A stretch of 64,000 nt of DNA from NCBI GenBank assembly GCA_009746045.1, contig RPFO01000015.1, positions 1,572,529 through 1,636,528 on the forward strand, given 5' to 3'. The notes beneath the pieces were generated by a model, which saw only the letters and a list, made by a program, of their open reading frames with translations, made no database searches and was not told where the DNA came from. The stretch comes from Mesostigma viride. Taxonomy: Eukaryota; Streptophyta; Mesostigmatophyceae; Mesostigmatales; Mesostigmataceae. Made by a program: the position numbers and the translations under genes. This document shows, in pieces, positions 1 to 12,800 of this stretch (position 1 is the first letter of the stretch; each line of letters starts with the position of its first letter).

Positions 1-895
1 GACAAGCCGATGCGTAGAGGCAGCAAAACAACAAAATGACAATCACAAGCCCTCGATTATAACCCTGATATTAGTTAGAAACAATAATACAACCATATAC
101 GGTTAACGGAACACGCTAGGAGGCTAGAACGTACCAGGTCGGAACAGCAGATTACCTTTCCTGCGGGAGCCAGAACGCCCGATTCATGGACGTAGCCTCG
201 AGCCTTTCCTGGCTGCCAGTTCTAGCAAATCTGGTTGGGAACAACGTCAAACGTTTATCCATGCGCAAATATCTCGAAAATTTCCGCCTGGCAACATGCA
301 GCACTCGCACGTTCACCGCCTGGCCGCTAACATGATTTGCTGCGCCTACCAGCACCCCGAGACCCATCTACGCATCTTCAAACGTTCCATGGCTAGGGTT
401 ATCACGTTTTTATGACTTAAAAATCATGCCTACAAAATTTGAGTCCATTATGTCAAGCTATTCTCTCGTACCAGTCAGTTGTGTGCACCGCCATAGCCGT
501 GCGCGTCAATATTTTTCATGCACGTCGGTTCCGTTGGACCATGGTACCCCCCTAACTTTGCTCAAGCATATCTCCCTGGCCAGGTGTCCAAAGTACGGTC
601 TGAAGTGCTCTACGGAAAGCTGACGTCTAGATCTTTCAATCCCGCCAGGTGGCACCATCAAATTATTTTTGGCGCGGCGCCTGCAAGGCGCACAAACTCA
701 GTCCGTTAGAGTGGCGCCAGTTCAACTGGCGCCACGAAAACGGACTCAGTACAGTTTAAGGGTTAACCCGCTTTTCCTTGTTAGGTAGTGGGAGATGCAT
801 CACCGGCCCGGTGATGTTTAGAAAAAACCTGATATCTATATATTCGTGGTAGCTGTAAGCTTACGGGGCACCAACCCTCGGGATCGCTCTACTGG
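1..895. other. Upstream region of the glycosyltransferase gene
   Basis: I see no coding exon here. The open frames are short, lack recognisable motifs and overlap one another. The stretch should contain the promoter and 5' UTR of the gene starting at 896, but I cannot point to a TATA box or transcription start. The one structure I can support is the inverted repeat at 696-750. Confidence 0.4.
696..750. repeat. Imperfect inverted repeat (hairpin)
   Basis: The left arm begins ACTCAGTCCGTT and ends TGGCGCCAG. The right arm begins CTGGCGCCA and ends AACGGACTCAGT. The loop is only about 5 bases and there are a few unpaired bases mid-stem. It lies about 150 bases upstream of the start codon at 896, so it could be a small transposon remnant or a structure in the 5' UTR. 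Confidence 0.6.
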
Positions 896-3800
896 ATGAA
901 TACGCGTGTGTGTGTGGTGGGGTGCGGGTTGATTCGATTGTTTTTGTTTGCGGCTAGCTTTCTTGTCGCAGTCATTGTGAATGTTGAGTCTACAACTCCC
1001 GGCGGCCTTTTCTCGCGCGGGCATATCGTTACTCCATTGGCACGGGTATTCGCTAATAGCTCGTTGTCCTCTACAGATGCCCCTGATGCAAGCAAACCCA
1101 TTAGTTCCGTGTGGGAAGAAACGCGCATTGCAAGAAACAGCATATCCAGACAGTCCGCCACCTCTCGACGTCAGGGAAATGGGAAGGTCAGCGTAGTGGC
1201 GTCTACGGTAAAAAGGGTTTTGCTGGCCACGGAGGAGGCCCCAGGCGTTATAAGCCAAAACCCGCCAGGTTTCTCGAGCTCAGGCGGGGCAGCAAATGCA
1301 CGGCAAAAAGCTGTCGGACGCGCTCCTGGCCATTCCCAGCGCCGCGTCGTGGGGGATTTCGCTCTTCCGCTCACGCTTAAAATCGTTGTAAGGAAATGCA
1401 GTATCTGCTGCGGACCATCCCAGCCGCGCTAGTGGCTATCTACTTGCAACCCAGATTTTTTTCCCATGAGTGCCTGCGTTTTTAAACTGGCTGTTCCAGG
1501 TTAGATTATTGTCTCGTTCCAGTTGCCACCGCTCTGGTGTGTTGCGCACGCTGTAAGGCCGTAATTTGTCATTTTTTTGTGCCTACCATGTTTCTTTTGC
1601 CTTGCTGGAGTCTCTTCTTTCAGCGCTTGCATCATATTGGTACATTTTGTTCTGAACAGCTTCAGAAAACGGTTTCTAGATGAAAAGAGTTATTGATGGG
1701 TTGGATGCCAAGTTCAGGTAGGGACAGTGCGAGCATTACAGGCAAAGAGTACCGTTAGCGCGTGACGTCAGTTCTGGTTTCCTGGCGCACATAGACAATG
1801 TGCCTATGCAGCCTGATCGTTTAATGGGCAAGCAGCCTATGTATGAAATTTTTCTTCCCTGAGATTCTTTGACATGCCATGGTCCCAGCAGTCCCACGTC
1901 CTCCTTCTATTCTTTTTGCATGTGAATTTCACTAAAGTACAAAGTAGTTTACACAGTTTTCCCTTTGCAAAACTGAAAAACCCTTGCAAGAGTCCCCTGC
2001 CCCCAATAGAAAAAGCAGCAAACATACCAATAATGCAGGCCATGGCCACCCAAGGAGTAACAACGATATGGCATAGTGATGCAATATGGTGTGTTTTTTT
2101 TAACGCAGGGCATCGCGACGCAGGTAGGGGTTGCCTACTAATAACGCTAGGCTGGGAGGGCGCCGCTGTTGCCCTTGCCCCAGGTGTTGCTTGTTGCTAG
2201 TTTTCCCTGGTTCGTTTACCATTGCAACAACATCAAGCTGACCCCGATGACAGTTTATTTGTAGATTGATCGGTCCATTGGCGCCACAATGCGCAGGCGG
2301 TCTTATAGTAGTATAGTAATAAGGCCAGCTGGTTTCCTGTGAGCATGGTTGTCGTGCGGGCCTGCTTCTTTTGCTGTTTCCTGGCCTACTGGAGCGATTT
2401 TTGTATTTGCTGTTCTAAATTGTCATCCCTGGTCGCAGCTTCAATGCACATTGGCTTTACCTCGTTGGTGGTTGGGCTGTGAAGCCCTGCTCTGTTTTAT
2501 TTGCGATGGCTTGATATCTTGTAATAGCAGTTGCAGTGCGGCCTTGGAACTGTCTGTCAAGCTTCCTGTTCTAGATTGGCAAGGCTGCCCCTGCCACTGA
2601 TAGATCAATGCACAAAGGGAGAACATGGCCTGTCAGGTTATGGCATGCTTGCAAACAACTTTTTCTAAACTTTCACGAATGTTGTGGACCTTTTTGCTGG
2701 TTATGGACCGTGGTTGTCGTCCTTGCGTCTAAGCACCCTGGTAAAGACATGGTGTGCAATCTGCCAGTTTGCCTTGATTTATTACATTTGCCCGTTTTGT
2801 AATTATCTGGTTGTATAGGCCAGTTGGAAATATTATGAAAGCCCGCTCGTAATCACTGTATTCCCCAGCTTGTTTTCAGCATCGTGTATATCTTTCTGTT
2901 GTGTATATCTATTGGTTACCTCTGTCGTTGTGATATATTTGTGTTCCAGACTGGGTCATTCTATTAGCAACAGGGTGTCAGCTGCAACTGCCCACTTTCC
3001 AGCATAGCACGGGTGAAAGCAAACCGCCCTACGTTCAGAAAGTAGCCATTAGATACGATACTGATGGGAATATGTGTGGTGGTTTGCGGATGTTCCCTCG
3101 CCGCAGCTGCTGTCCTGCCAACCGCGCGGCCGCCTGCCGGGCGCCCTGGCCGCCCTGAGCCATGCCGACTACGAGGGTGACCAGGTGTCCCTGGAGATAT
3201 TCCTGGGGCACGCGTGGGAGGGGGAGGCAAACCTGGGTGGCAATTCCCCTGGGGGGGCCAAGGCGGAGGCAGGAGATGGTGGGGGTGGCGGACATGTTGG
3301 CACACTGACAGGCGAGTGGAGTTTCAAGGCGCGTCAACTAGCGTCATCGTTTGACTGGCCGCACGGGCCCAAGCAGCTGGGCCAGTGCGTAGACCACGTG
3401 GACTCCTTGGGCCAGTGGTACCACGCATGGCGCCCAATCAGCAACGATGACTACGCTTTTTTTGTGGACGACAGCGTGCAGGTAAGGGTGGCAGCAAAGG
3501 CATGGCAGAGTTTTCTGTGTTTGTACCTGTAGAGCACTATGCAACGCGCAATCAGCTCCCTTAGGAACATGTGTTCGTATGGGGCTTCGGATATGCGCCA
3601 CACAATAAATATAGACAAGCCTCTATCTCATAGCGCCCCGTCTCACGCCCCTTATCTGCCGTGGCCCCCTCCCATCGTTCCTGCCCCGTGGCTCGGCAAC
3701 CCTTCCCCGTTCTCGTCCCATGACCTTCATGAGTCCCGTCCCGTTTGATTGCCCACTGCTTCCTTCCTGACGCATCTGGTGGTCCCGGGCCATCCCCGTC

Positions 3801-6800
3801 GCACCCTATCCTGCCCCATACCATAGCATGCACCAGCCCAACCGCCTCCAGTCCCATCCCTTGTGTCTCTCGCGCCCCCTTCACAATTCCCTCTTATTCC
3901 CCTCCCATCCCATACCGCCCCTTCTCACCCCATTCTGTCACGTTGCATCTCTTTCTGTCCCCTCCCCTCCTCGACGTGTCCACCTTCGTTCCATCCCATG
4001 TTCTTGCCGTCCTATTCCTTCCAGTCTCGTTACGTGGTGGTTGCTTGCGAAGGTCAGTGTTTTGTCCCCTTCCGTCACATTTCTTTCTCCCATTCCCCCT
4101 TGGCTCCCCGCGTCTGTTCCGTTCCATTCCATTCCGTCTCGTTTGTCCCCATCTCCTTTCCCCAAGCCAATCTGATTTTTTCTTTTCTGTTTTTCTCCCA
4201 ACTTTGTCTGGGTCCCATTCCGTCCGTTCACATTGTCTGGGTCCCATTCCGTCCCTACACATTTCTGCCTTGTTGCATGAGATTTTTTGGGGGGGGAGGG
4301 CGGGGCTTCCCATTGAGGTTGCATATCCCGCCCCTATCAATAAGATGGTGGTTAGTTACTTTTCCTAAGAAGTATGTAATCCAAACACGTGCCTCAGATA
4401 AGAGGACACATTAACAAGTTTTTAATGGCGCACTACCATGGGTTGTGAAGAAAATCATATTGTCTGTGCATAAGTCACCCACAGGTATATTCTAGGCGCA
4501 CTCGCTGCTTTTGCCGAATGCAAATAATGGATATCATGGTGGCAGTGTCAGGATAGCTGGTGAAGCGTAGGTGGTCGTAGGAAGGCCTTGCCACGTCGTG
4601 CAGGTATGGCCAAGAAGGTTTGTCACCGCCAGGACACTGTGCTATTGTCATGGAAGGCATTTTGGTATATTGTCGATGACAATAATCTACTCAGTGCATC
4701 ACGACCATGGATGAAAAGCTGGCGAACATAAGATACGTAGATCTCCAAGATAACGATTGTGGCAGTGAGTAGCAAAAATTAACTAATAAGACAATAACTA
4801 GACGATCAAAGGGATGGAAACTACGCGTTGCTCGAACTAGATACCTAGCACGCTTGCGTGGAAATTGAGTTGGCCCGGGCACATTGAAGCAGCAAGTTCG
4901 TGATGGTCCGAGTTCATACTCATATTCAACTTTTACATCAGCATATTACATTTAAGTCTTGAGCCACTTCTCTTGATTGTTGGGGTTTTGCCTTTAAGGC
5001 CATATGTTTTACCCCGATTATCTGTTGATTGTATCCCCATTTCATCTCCCCAATAAATTCTCATTGATCTCAGCGAAAATACGTTTGTGGTATTCTACGT
5101 ATAGCTTATGCCTACCTTTGATGCATATAAGGGCTAAGCAAGGGAAAGCCACTGCTGCCAATAGAAGGACCAGGTCCGAGCTGACCATGGGGCGCTCTGG
5201 CCCTTGAGGTCCAGTCGGCCTTTATGTCGCTGGCAGCGCTTGTGGCACAGTCTTGGCCGTCTTCAGTCTAATGGCCCTGAGCGGCTCCAACGCAACAGAG
5301 ATGACCTGATGCTGCCCCACCGTGCGATAAACAGCAAACTCGTGACACTCCGCAATCTCCGTGGCACTACCAGCATCCACAGCCGCGCGGCTGAAATGGT
5401 GGCACGAGAGAGGGCAGGCCAGTGGCCCCCGACATAGCAATGGTCAGGTGGCCTGCCCCCTGCCCATTGTAATCGAGGGCCCGGTCACGAATTGGGGGAG
5501 TAGAGCGCTGCCCTATCCGTGTCCTTGCACTTCATGGTGGTGTGGGGAAAGACCGACCCATGAACAGAGCCCAAACTGCTCGGAGGAGGCACTGTGAAGG
5601 AAGAGGAGCCAGTTCTGGTTCTGCTGGCTGCCGGCAGGCACTGTAATAGGACCCGGAGGTGACATCAAGCGTCTTCCCGCAAGCGTCCTGGCAGCGACGA
5701 GGGGCTTCGTGGCATGCGGTTGGTGGCGCAGGGCGAGCTCAAAGTGGATGGGGGGAGAACTTCAGAATGTGAGCACGGGTGACACAGGGAGGGCATGGAG
5801 GTACCCCGATCCAACGCTGCTCTGGAGGGAGATCGAGTGAAGCCAAGCCTGCCCCTGGTAGTTTAGGTCCGCGCGCGGTCGCATCCACTGGGCGCATTGT
5901 ACTATACCCGCATAGGTCTTTTGTTTTTTTCGTGAACGCGGGCACGGAAGACACTGGGACTGATGATATTGCGCACGGATGGGGTGCCCCGGGGCAGGCG
6001 ACTGTCCACAGCTTGGGTAGGCCGGACAGTGTCACAGGCCTGCTGGACCATGGAGTGCGATGCTTGCCTCGCTTGCATAAACGCCAAGGGAGGTGGCGAA
6101 ACCAGGTCAGGGATGGAGCTCACTGCGCAGGGAATGAGCCAGCAGATCTCTGTGTAGGCCTGGGCAACATAGCCAAGGAAGTCCCCAGGAGCAAGGCGGG
6201 CGGCGCAGGTAAACCGGCACCCCCCCATGCGACAGGGGAGGGTGTCCAGCCGCACAGCATGGGAAGGAAGGTCAGTGTCCGGAGTGGAGTGCTGGAGGGC
6301 TGCTTGAATGCGGTCATCGTGGCCCTCAGCGGCGAGGCACACCGCGTGTGGAGGATCAACCCTCAGCCAGAGTCACCTGCGGGTGGTGTAGAACCACAAA
6401 AGGACGCCTTTGGTCTGGGGGTCCTTAAGGCGTGCCCAGGTTTTTAGGACGTGGGTCCGTTGCGCTACCATGGCCTGCGGCCCCACTTCCACGAAGGCGG
6501 GGTCACCCACCTGGATGCCTAAGCATGAGAAGCCGGGCAGGCGTGCGCGGGCTCCAGGGATCTTCGCAGGGAAAACCCTTGGTGGATAGTGAACTGCACA
6601 CTTTGGCAGAGTCAGGTGGAGGTTCATGGCCGCCATGCACGGCCATCTAAACATTTGGTGGCAGCCACCTCCGTGGCAAGTGCGTGGATGTCCTTCATAT
6701 ACGCGAGTCAGACCACCCCCGGGTGGGCGGCCCTGCACGCCCTGCTGGGCCTTGTGGAGGGGCTCCGACAGGTTTAAGGGGCCTAACGGCTCGCCCTACT

Positions 6801-9800
6801 GCGTCCCTGTGCGTGAAGCAAGAGCCGCAAAGATACCGTCGTCCAGGACGAAGGACGGCTGGGCAGGGGCGCCATAGCACACCATCGTCCAGGCAAGAAG
6901 ATCAGGAAAGTCTCAAATGCTGGTCTTGCTTACCGTGTATAAAGCACCATGGCAGTCAACTTTCAGGGCCACATTCTCGGGGTGCGTGTTGAGGGTGGCC
7001 TGGATGGTGTAAACAATGATGTCAGTGGCCCCTTTGGTGGCCACCCCCAGCTGTGCGGCTGCCAACTCTATTGTGGCGCCGCGGTTCGAGCAAAAGTAGG
7101 CTTGAAACTCCGGCGCTTTCTGACAGCAGATTAGTTTACTTGCACGCTTGCAAAGGACCTTCCTGCATGCAATGGGCCGGACACGCCTGGCAGGGGGGGG
7201 TAATGTCATCCTTGAGTAGGGCAGTGAGGCAGGTGCTGGCCAGCCAGGGGCGCACTGACAGGCACCTGTCCCGCCACCAAGAACTCAACGTCCTCGAAGA
7301 GCGCAAGGTCTTCCCCATGTCCAGCCATGAACATGAAGTGGTTGTACCGCCAGCTGGAGGGGCCGGTAGAGGAGGCGTTCAGCAGGGTCCTTAGAACCTT
7401 CGTAAACATGTCCAAATCCAGGATGATAGGAACCGAAGAGGAGGCGGCGGCGGGGCAATATCATTGGGCTCGTCAGAGTAAAGCTCGTGTAGCGCGTTCA
7501 ATGTGGCGAGAGCCAGGACAGCCCTTTCAAGCTTCTAGATGGCGCGGCTGAGCTCATCGACTTGAACCAGGCGTATCCCTGAGTGAATGAGGAGGCCCTG
7601 TACAGACGGGTGTCGGCCAATATACATAGAAACAAGTATGCCCGGGCACCATGAAATTGTTCGACTAGAAAGTTTTGTGGTCTCCTTTGCTGCTTTACTG
7701 ACCAAGGATGGTTGTTTCCTTAGCCCGGCTGCGCACCCCGAATCATGTATGCATGTCCCTGCTTTGCTCTCCTGAACTTCTCTTCCTGTTTTGCTTGTCC
7801 CAATCGGAACTGTTCCCGTTTCTCTCGCCCAGGTGGCCCCCAAGTATTACAGCCACCTCAAGCGTGAGATTTTAAAGTACCGCTATACCGGTGCCAGGGA
7901 CCCCAGCGTGTATGGCATCTCGCTGCACCCCCAAATGCTGGTCTCTGCAACCAACATCGGGAATCTGGCGGAAGGCAGCAGAGCGGGCTTGCCCAGTTCC
8001 GCCTCCATCACAGGGATCCCTGTGGCGGACATCCAGGAGTTGCGTGATGACACCGCTGACTCATGGATCCAGGGCGGCGGGAGCACGGTGAACCACCCAA
8101 GAGGGGGGGAACGATTCCTGCCGTTCAACATGTCCGGTTTGCAGTCGGAGCCATTCTTATTCATGTCGGTTGGCACCGCAGGGCAGGTAGGAGTCTGCGG
8201 CCTGAAAAGTGAGGGAACCAATGGCCCATATCTTGCTGTCAAGTGTGCCCCAGGCTAATCTACTGCTAGTGCAACGCTCCCTCTCACGTCTCCTTCCTCT
8301 CTGCGTCCCCTCCGCCTCTACCGCCTTCTCTTAAGTCTTCTTTCTCTTGTCGCGCCCTCTGCCTTGACAGCCCCTCTGCATCCAGCTGGAACCCTGGGCG
8401 CCTGTTCAGTTCTGACAACGCATCATTGCGTGCTCGGTTCTCTGCATTGTTGCTACGTAGCTTCTTAAGGCAAGTGCCGTCTTATTGTATAGAATGTATC
8501 CTGATCCCATGTATAGTTCTCCTGCATCTCATTGTGTGTGTGCGTGTATGGGTGCTTCCCACGTCGCTGGCTTCATGTCCATTGATCCTTGTCTCGTGGC
8601 CGACCATCGGATTTCCATCCCGTACCGCACTATCGTCCATCCTATGCCCACTTCTTTTCCGTCCCATACCCATTACTGTCCGTGAACGGGCGGGTCCCTA
8701 CATCCATGCCCCTGGGCAATCAGTGCGCCTTTCCCGCGCACGGGTGGTCCCTAGTCCCAATATCATGGTTGGGTTTGCTGCAACTTGCCGGCTCTGATCG
8801 CATACCCTCATTCCCCATCAGCTTGTCTTCCCCGAGCACTGGCGAGAATTCCGCGAGTGGGTGGACGCGCGACGAAAGCAGATGAGACTGGCGCAGATGC
8901 CACCTGTGCCCAGCGCCAACACCTTTTCCAATGCCAACGAGACTTTTTCCGATTGGACGCCCTGGCTCCTCCGCTTTATCTACGCCCGCAAGTACGCACG
9001 GTGGGAGACTTGGAGGTTGAATTGACTGCTAATCCCGCTAAACCCGTCTGCACTTGCTGGGGGCTGCACGTCATGATGCTTCGATCCCTCTGCCCACCCG
9101 TTGCATCTACCTGCTTGTCACCCATTCCCCGCATGCCTGTTTTCTGGCCACCATCTTGGCCACTTTCCTGGACAGACGAGGCAACAGTATAGTTGTGCAT
9201 TGGAACGAGTGCGACCTCCGCCCTCCTCCTTCTCTCAGTGTGTTTCGCCCTTGTGGAAAATGTGTTTCGTGTGGTCACCGCTTCAGATGCTTGATGCTTC
9301 AGGTGTCCATTTCCCCTTGCACGTTGCCATGCCCCGGTCTTCGGATTCTCCTTGTCAGTCTCAGCTGTGGGGTTTGGGTGGGTTCATCTTCCCAGGTCGT
9401 ATCCCTGAGGCTTCTTAATTGGACCTCAAATAGGATTTGTTGCCCAGCACCTGCTGATCATCATCTTTTGTGTCTGTGTCTGTAGTGATTGGTTCATCAG
9501 ACATGCTAGATTTAGTAGTCATGTTACCATGACCCATGCTTGGTGATTTTTTCAGTGGTTCTTTCATTAGCCACGTTTCCTGTTTGTGTCATTAGACATG
9601 CTTTCATTGCCATCAACTTGACTTTCTGTGTTGAGGATCCCCAAAGGTGGCACAGCTGGTATGGCTTAACATTATGCTATAATTGTATCTGGGAATGAGG
9701 TAGGGACATCTTGGCCTGCTTTGAAATGTGGGAAAGTGCGCTTGTGCCTGTACTTGCCAACTATAGCGCATGTAGCTACCAGATCCAGTTTCACACCCTC

Positions 9801-12800
9801 TCCGTTCTGGCTGCTGCGTGTTGCATCTTCTGACCTTATTATTGCCATGTGGCCAACAATGACGACTCTTCCAGCTTTTCATGGGCATAGTTTTTTTTCC
9901 TCGAAGAATTACGGGTGAGATGAAAGAGCTGAAAGTGGTATTTTTGCCGGCTTTCATCCAGTTTGAGCAACATAATTGCAGTGCTTCATTTTGTGGCATT
10001 GCTGATGCCCCTGGGTTACTAGTCCCTATGTTGCCTACAGCTCAGACAGCAGCAGTCGGCCCCCTTGTGGCCCATTTTTCTGTCAAGGAATGCTGCTGTG
10101 AAGAAATGGCCGACGGCAGCTTGATACCTGGAACGCTTGAGCCAGTGCAAGCATGTATTTACTGTAGATGGTCATGAACTCTGGGTGCTTGGATGATCGT
10201 GTGGGCCCCACTGCCACAGGTACTTTACCGTCTACGCCTCGATTGGCAGTGACCGCAGCCTGTCAGGCTCCCCGGATGGCAGCGACTCAATCCCTGGCCG
10301 CGTCGCATCATTGCCCACGGCGCAGCCAGGCGTTCCCAGTAGTGCGAGCTTCACATCTGGTGTCAATAGTGTGGCAGACGCTGGTCTGAAAACTAGTGCC
10401 AGAGGCATTGATTGTCTCGGCGCCACAAGCAGTGGTGTTGTTGCTGCTGATGGCCCTTCACTTCCTCTGGCGTCCATGCCGCGGTATGATCTATGCCTAA
10501 AGAGTGTGCTAGCCGCTCCAGGGGTAGCCAGGGACCGTTGGACCTTTTCCGAAGTGTTGCGCAGCACACAGGCAGCCCCCGGTTTCGTGGTCGTGTTGTT
10601 GGCAAACCGGGGGCAAGGGGACTTCCTGCAGAACTGGGCTTGCTCTGCACGGGCCGTCGGCGTCACCCGGTTCATTGTGTTTGTGCCGGGGGACCCAGGG
10701 TATGCGGCCGAGCTGCAGCAGGTGAGGTCTCGTCTACGGGGTGTGTGGGAGTGGGTCAGGTGAGGGGGTGGAGGGGAGGGGGGAAGCGGGCATGGAGGGG
10801 GAGGGAGGGCAAGGGATAGTGCATATTAGGCCAAAGAAGCATTCAGGAATGTGGTATTGTGGTGTCTGGTAAAGGGTAGGTAAGTGGTATGCACTTGTTC
10901 GGACGGTAGAGGTCAGGGGTCAGCGAGGTTTCATGCTTGCATTGTGTCAGGGAGAGAGCAGGGTTTGGTGAGATGGAAGCACTTGGCTATGAGCGCAGGT
11001 TGTTGGGCATCGTGTCAGTAGTGTGGCCAGGAAGTTTTTTAAGTAGCTGTCAGGACCGGCAGATTGATATCAGGACCAGGCAGGTGGATGTTTGGACCGA
11101 GCATTTTGGAGGTAAAGTGATGAGGGTCTTATTTTGCATGCGTGCTAGATGGCTTCGTATTGCACGCTGTACTGCGCGCCGAAGCTGGACTGTGTACCCA
11201 TACTTATGTGATTTTTGCAGCATGGAACGTCCATGTTCGTGTGTTGGATTGGTGCACTGTTAAGGACCCATCTGCAAGCAGTCACGATGCTGGCATCATA
11301 TCTTAGTGCCAGGATGGGTATTGGCACGCCTGCTTATCGAAAAATGAACTTCATGGGCTTCGGGTAAATGCCATGCTGCTGATTGCACCTGCAGCTCGGG
11401 TTCACGGTGGCTACGGACGAGGCCTTCTTCCCGCTCCCCATGGACCATGACGCGGCAGGGAGGAATGCACGGACGCCAGAGAGTGAACAAGGGAGGGCGC
11501 AGGATGCGCAAGCATTGTTGCAAGGGCAAGCGCAGGCTGGTTGGCAGGCACCAGGGCAAGGGCAAGAAGGGGCATTAAGGCGAACACATATATTCACGGG
11601 GCAACCAGAGCAAACACACGCAAAGCCAGGAATTGCAGCGGGATTAGGACAGGGTGGCTTTGGATCTCAACCTGTGACCTCAGAGCAAGGCCGCGCGGCA
11701 TCACAAAGCAGGCGACGGATGCAGCAGGTCGGGCATCAGAGGCGTATGGTGCCGGGGATGTCGGGGATGCAACAGAGACACGGCGGGCCGCCTTTCCCAC
11801 AACAAGCGGTGAGCGGTATGGGACCTGGCCTGCGGCTTTTTTCCGCACGCGCTGTCATGAGGCAGCAGCAGCTACGGGACATGGGCAGTAGCCACCCGCC
11901 GTGGTCCCAGGGTGCCACAGGGTTTCCGCAAGTGGCACAGGAAGCACAGGAAGGAGACGCTAGTATCCAGGTGGGTGGGGTGGCAGTGGGCAGGCCGGAG
12001 GCACTTGGAGGGCTGGGGCATGTTGGTGGTCGGAGACGTGACGACAGACAAGTTTTTAAGACAAGTACTGCGCCTGCTGAACCTGCTGCAGCGCCTGCCG
12101 ACCCTGGCGCGGTCCTGATGGCGGCGCGTGCGGGGGTGGGGAGCATTGGTGGTGGCAGTGCTAATGCCCCCCCCATCCCTCGTTCGGTGGTGGATTTTGG
12201 ATCGGTGGACTACCAGGTGCTAATGCTGATGCGGACAGCGATAGTCATGGAGGTGCTCGCGTTAGGGTACGACATGATCATCGCCGACATCGATGCGGTC
12301 TGGCTCCAGAACCCAATTCCTCATGTGCTGGCGCGGGCGCGCCATGAAGGGTTGGACGTGCTGGGGCAGAGCGACATCACCACAATCTGTGGCGGGTTTG
12401 TTTACCTGCGGGGAAGCGGGGTGGTCGCGCGGGCCATGTGGGCGACCATCCTGTGGCGGCACGCCAAGGTGGTACGGGATGCGCGGCAGAGGGGGCACTT
12501 GGTGCATCGGCAAGCACACGAGCAGGTAATCATGGGGCCTGACTTGTCCCGCCGTGGGCTTGGTTTCTCGGTTTTACGAGTCCGCAGATTGTGTTTGTAG
12601 TGCCAGATAGCCCGTATCATGGCAGATGGCTCGTATCATGGTGGGTGGATACTTTAATGTCCATGCTGCGTAAGAGGGCAGCTATGGATCCTGCAGGGAC
12701 GGCCACAGGGTGGCACTTGGTCGTGTTGACTTCAATGGCCAGCCCGTCTGGTATGTAGGCCTTGCGCGGGCTTGTAACAGGCATATCCTCCCATGCATGT

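Noticed and set aside
1837-2802. Several small ORFs between exons 1 and 2 of the glycosyltransferase gene
   Set aside because: They lie in a predicted intron, have no start or splice context and no domain.
3745-4414. Three overlapping plus frames and two minus frames of 115-207 codons
   Set aside because: Pyrimidine-rich simple tract within an intron; Pro/Ser/Leu-only composition and no motif.
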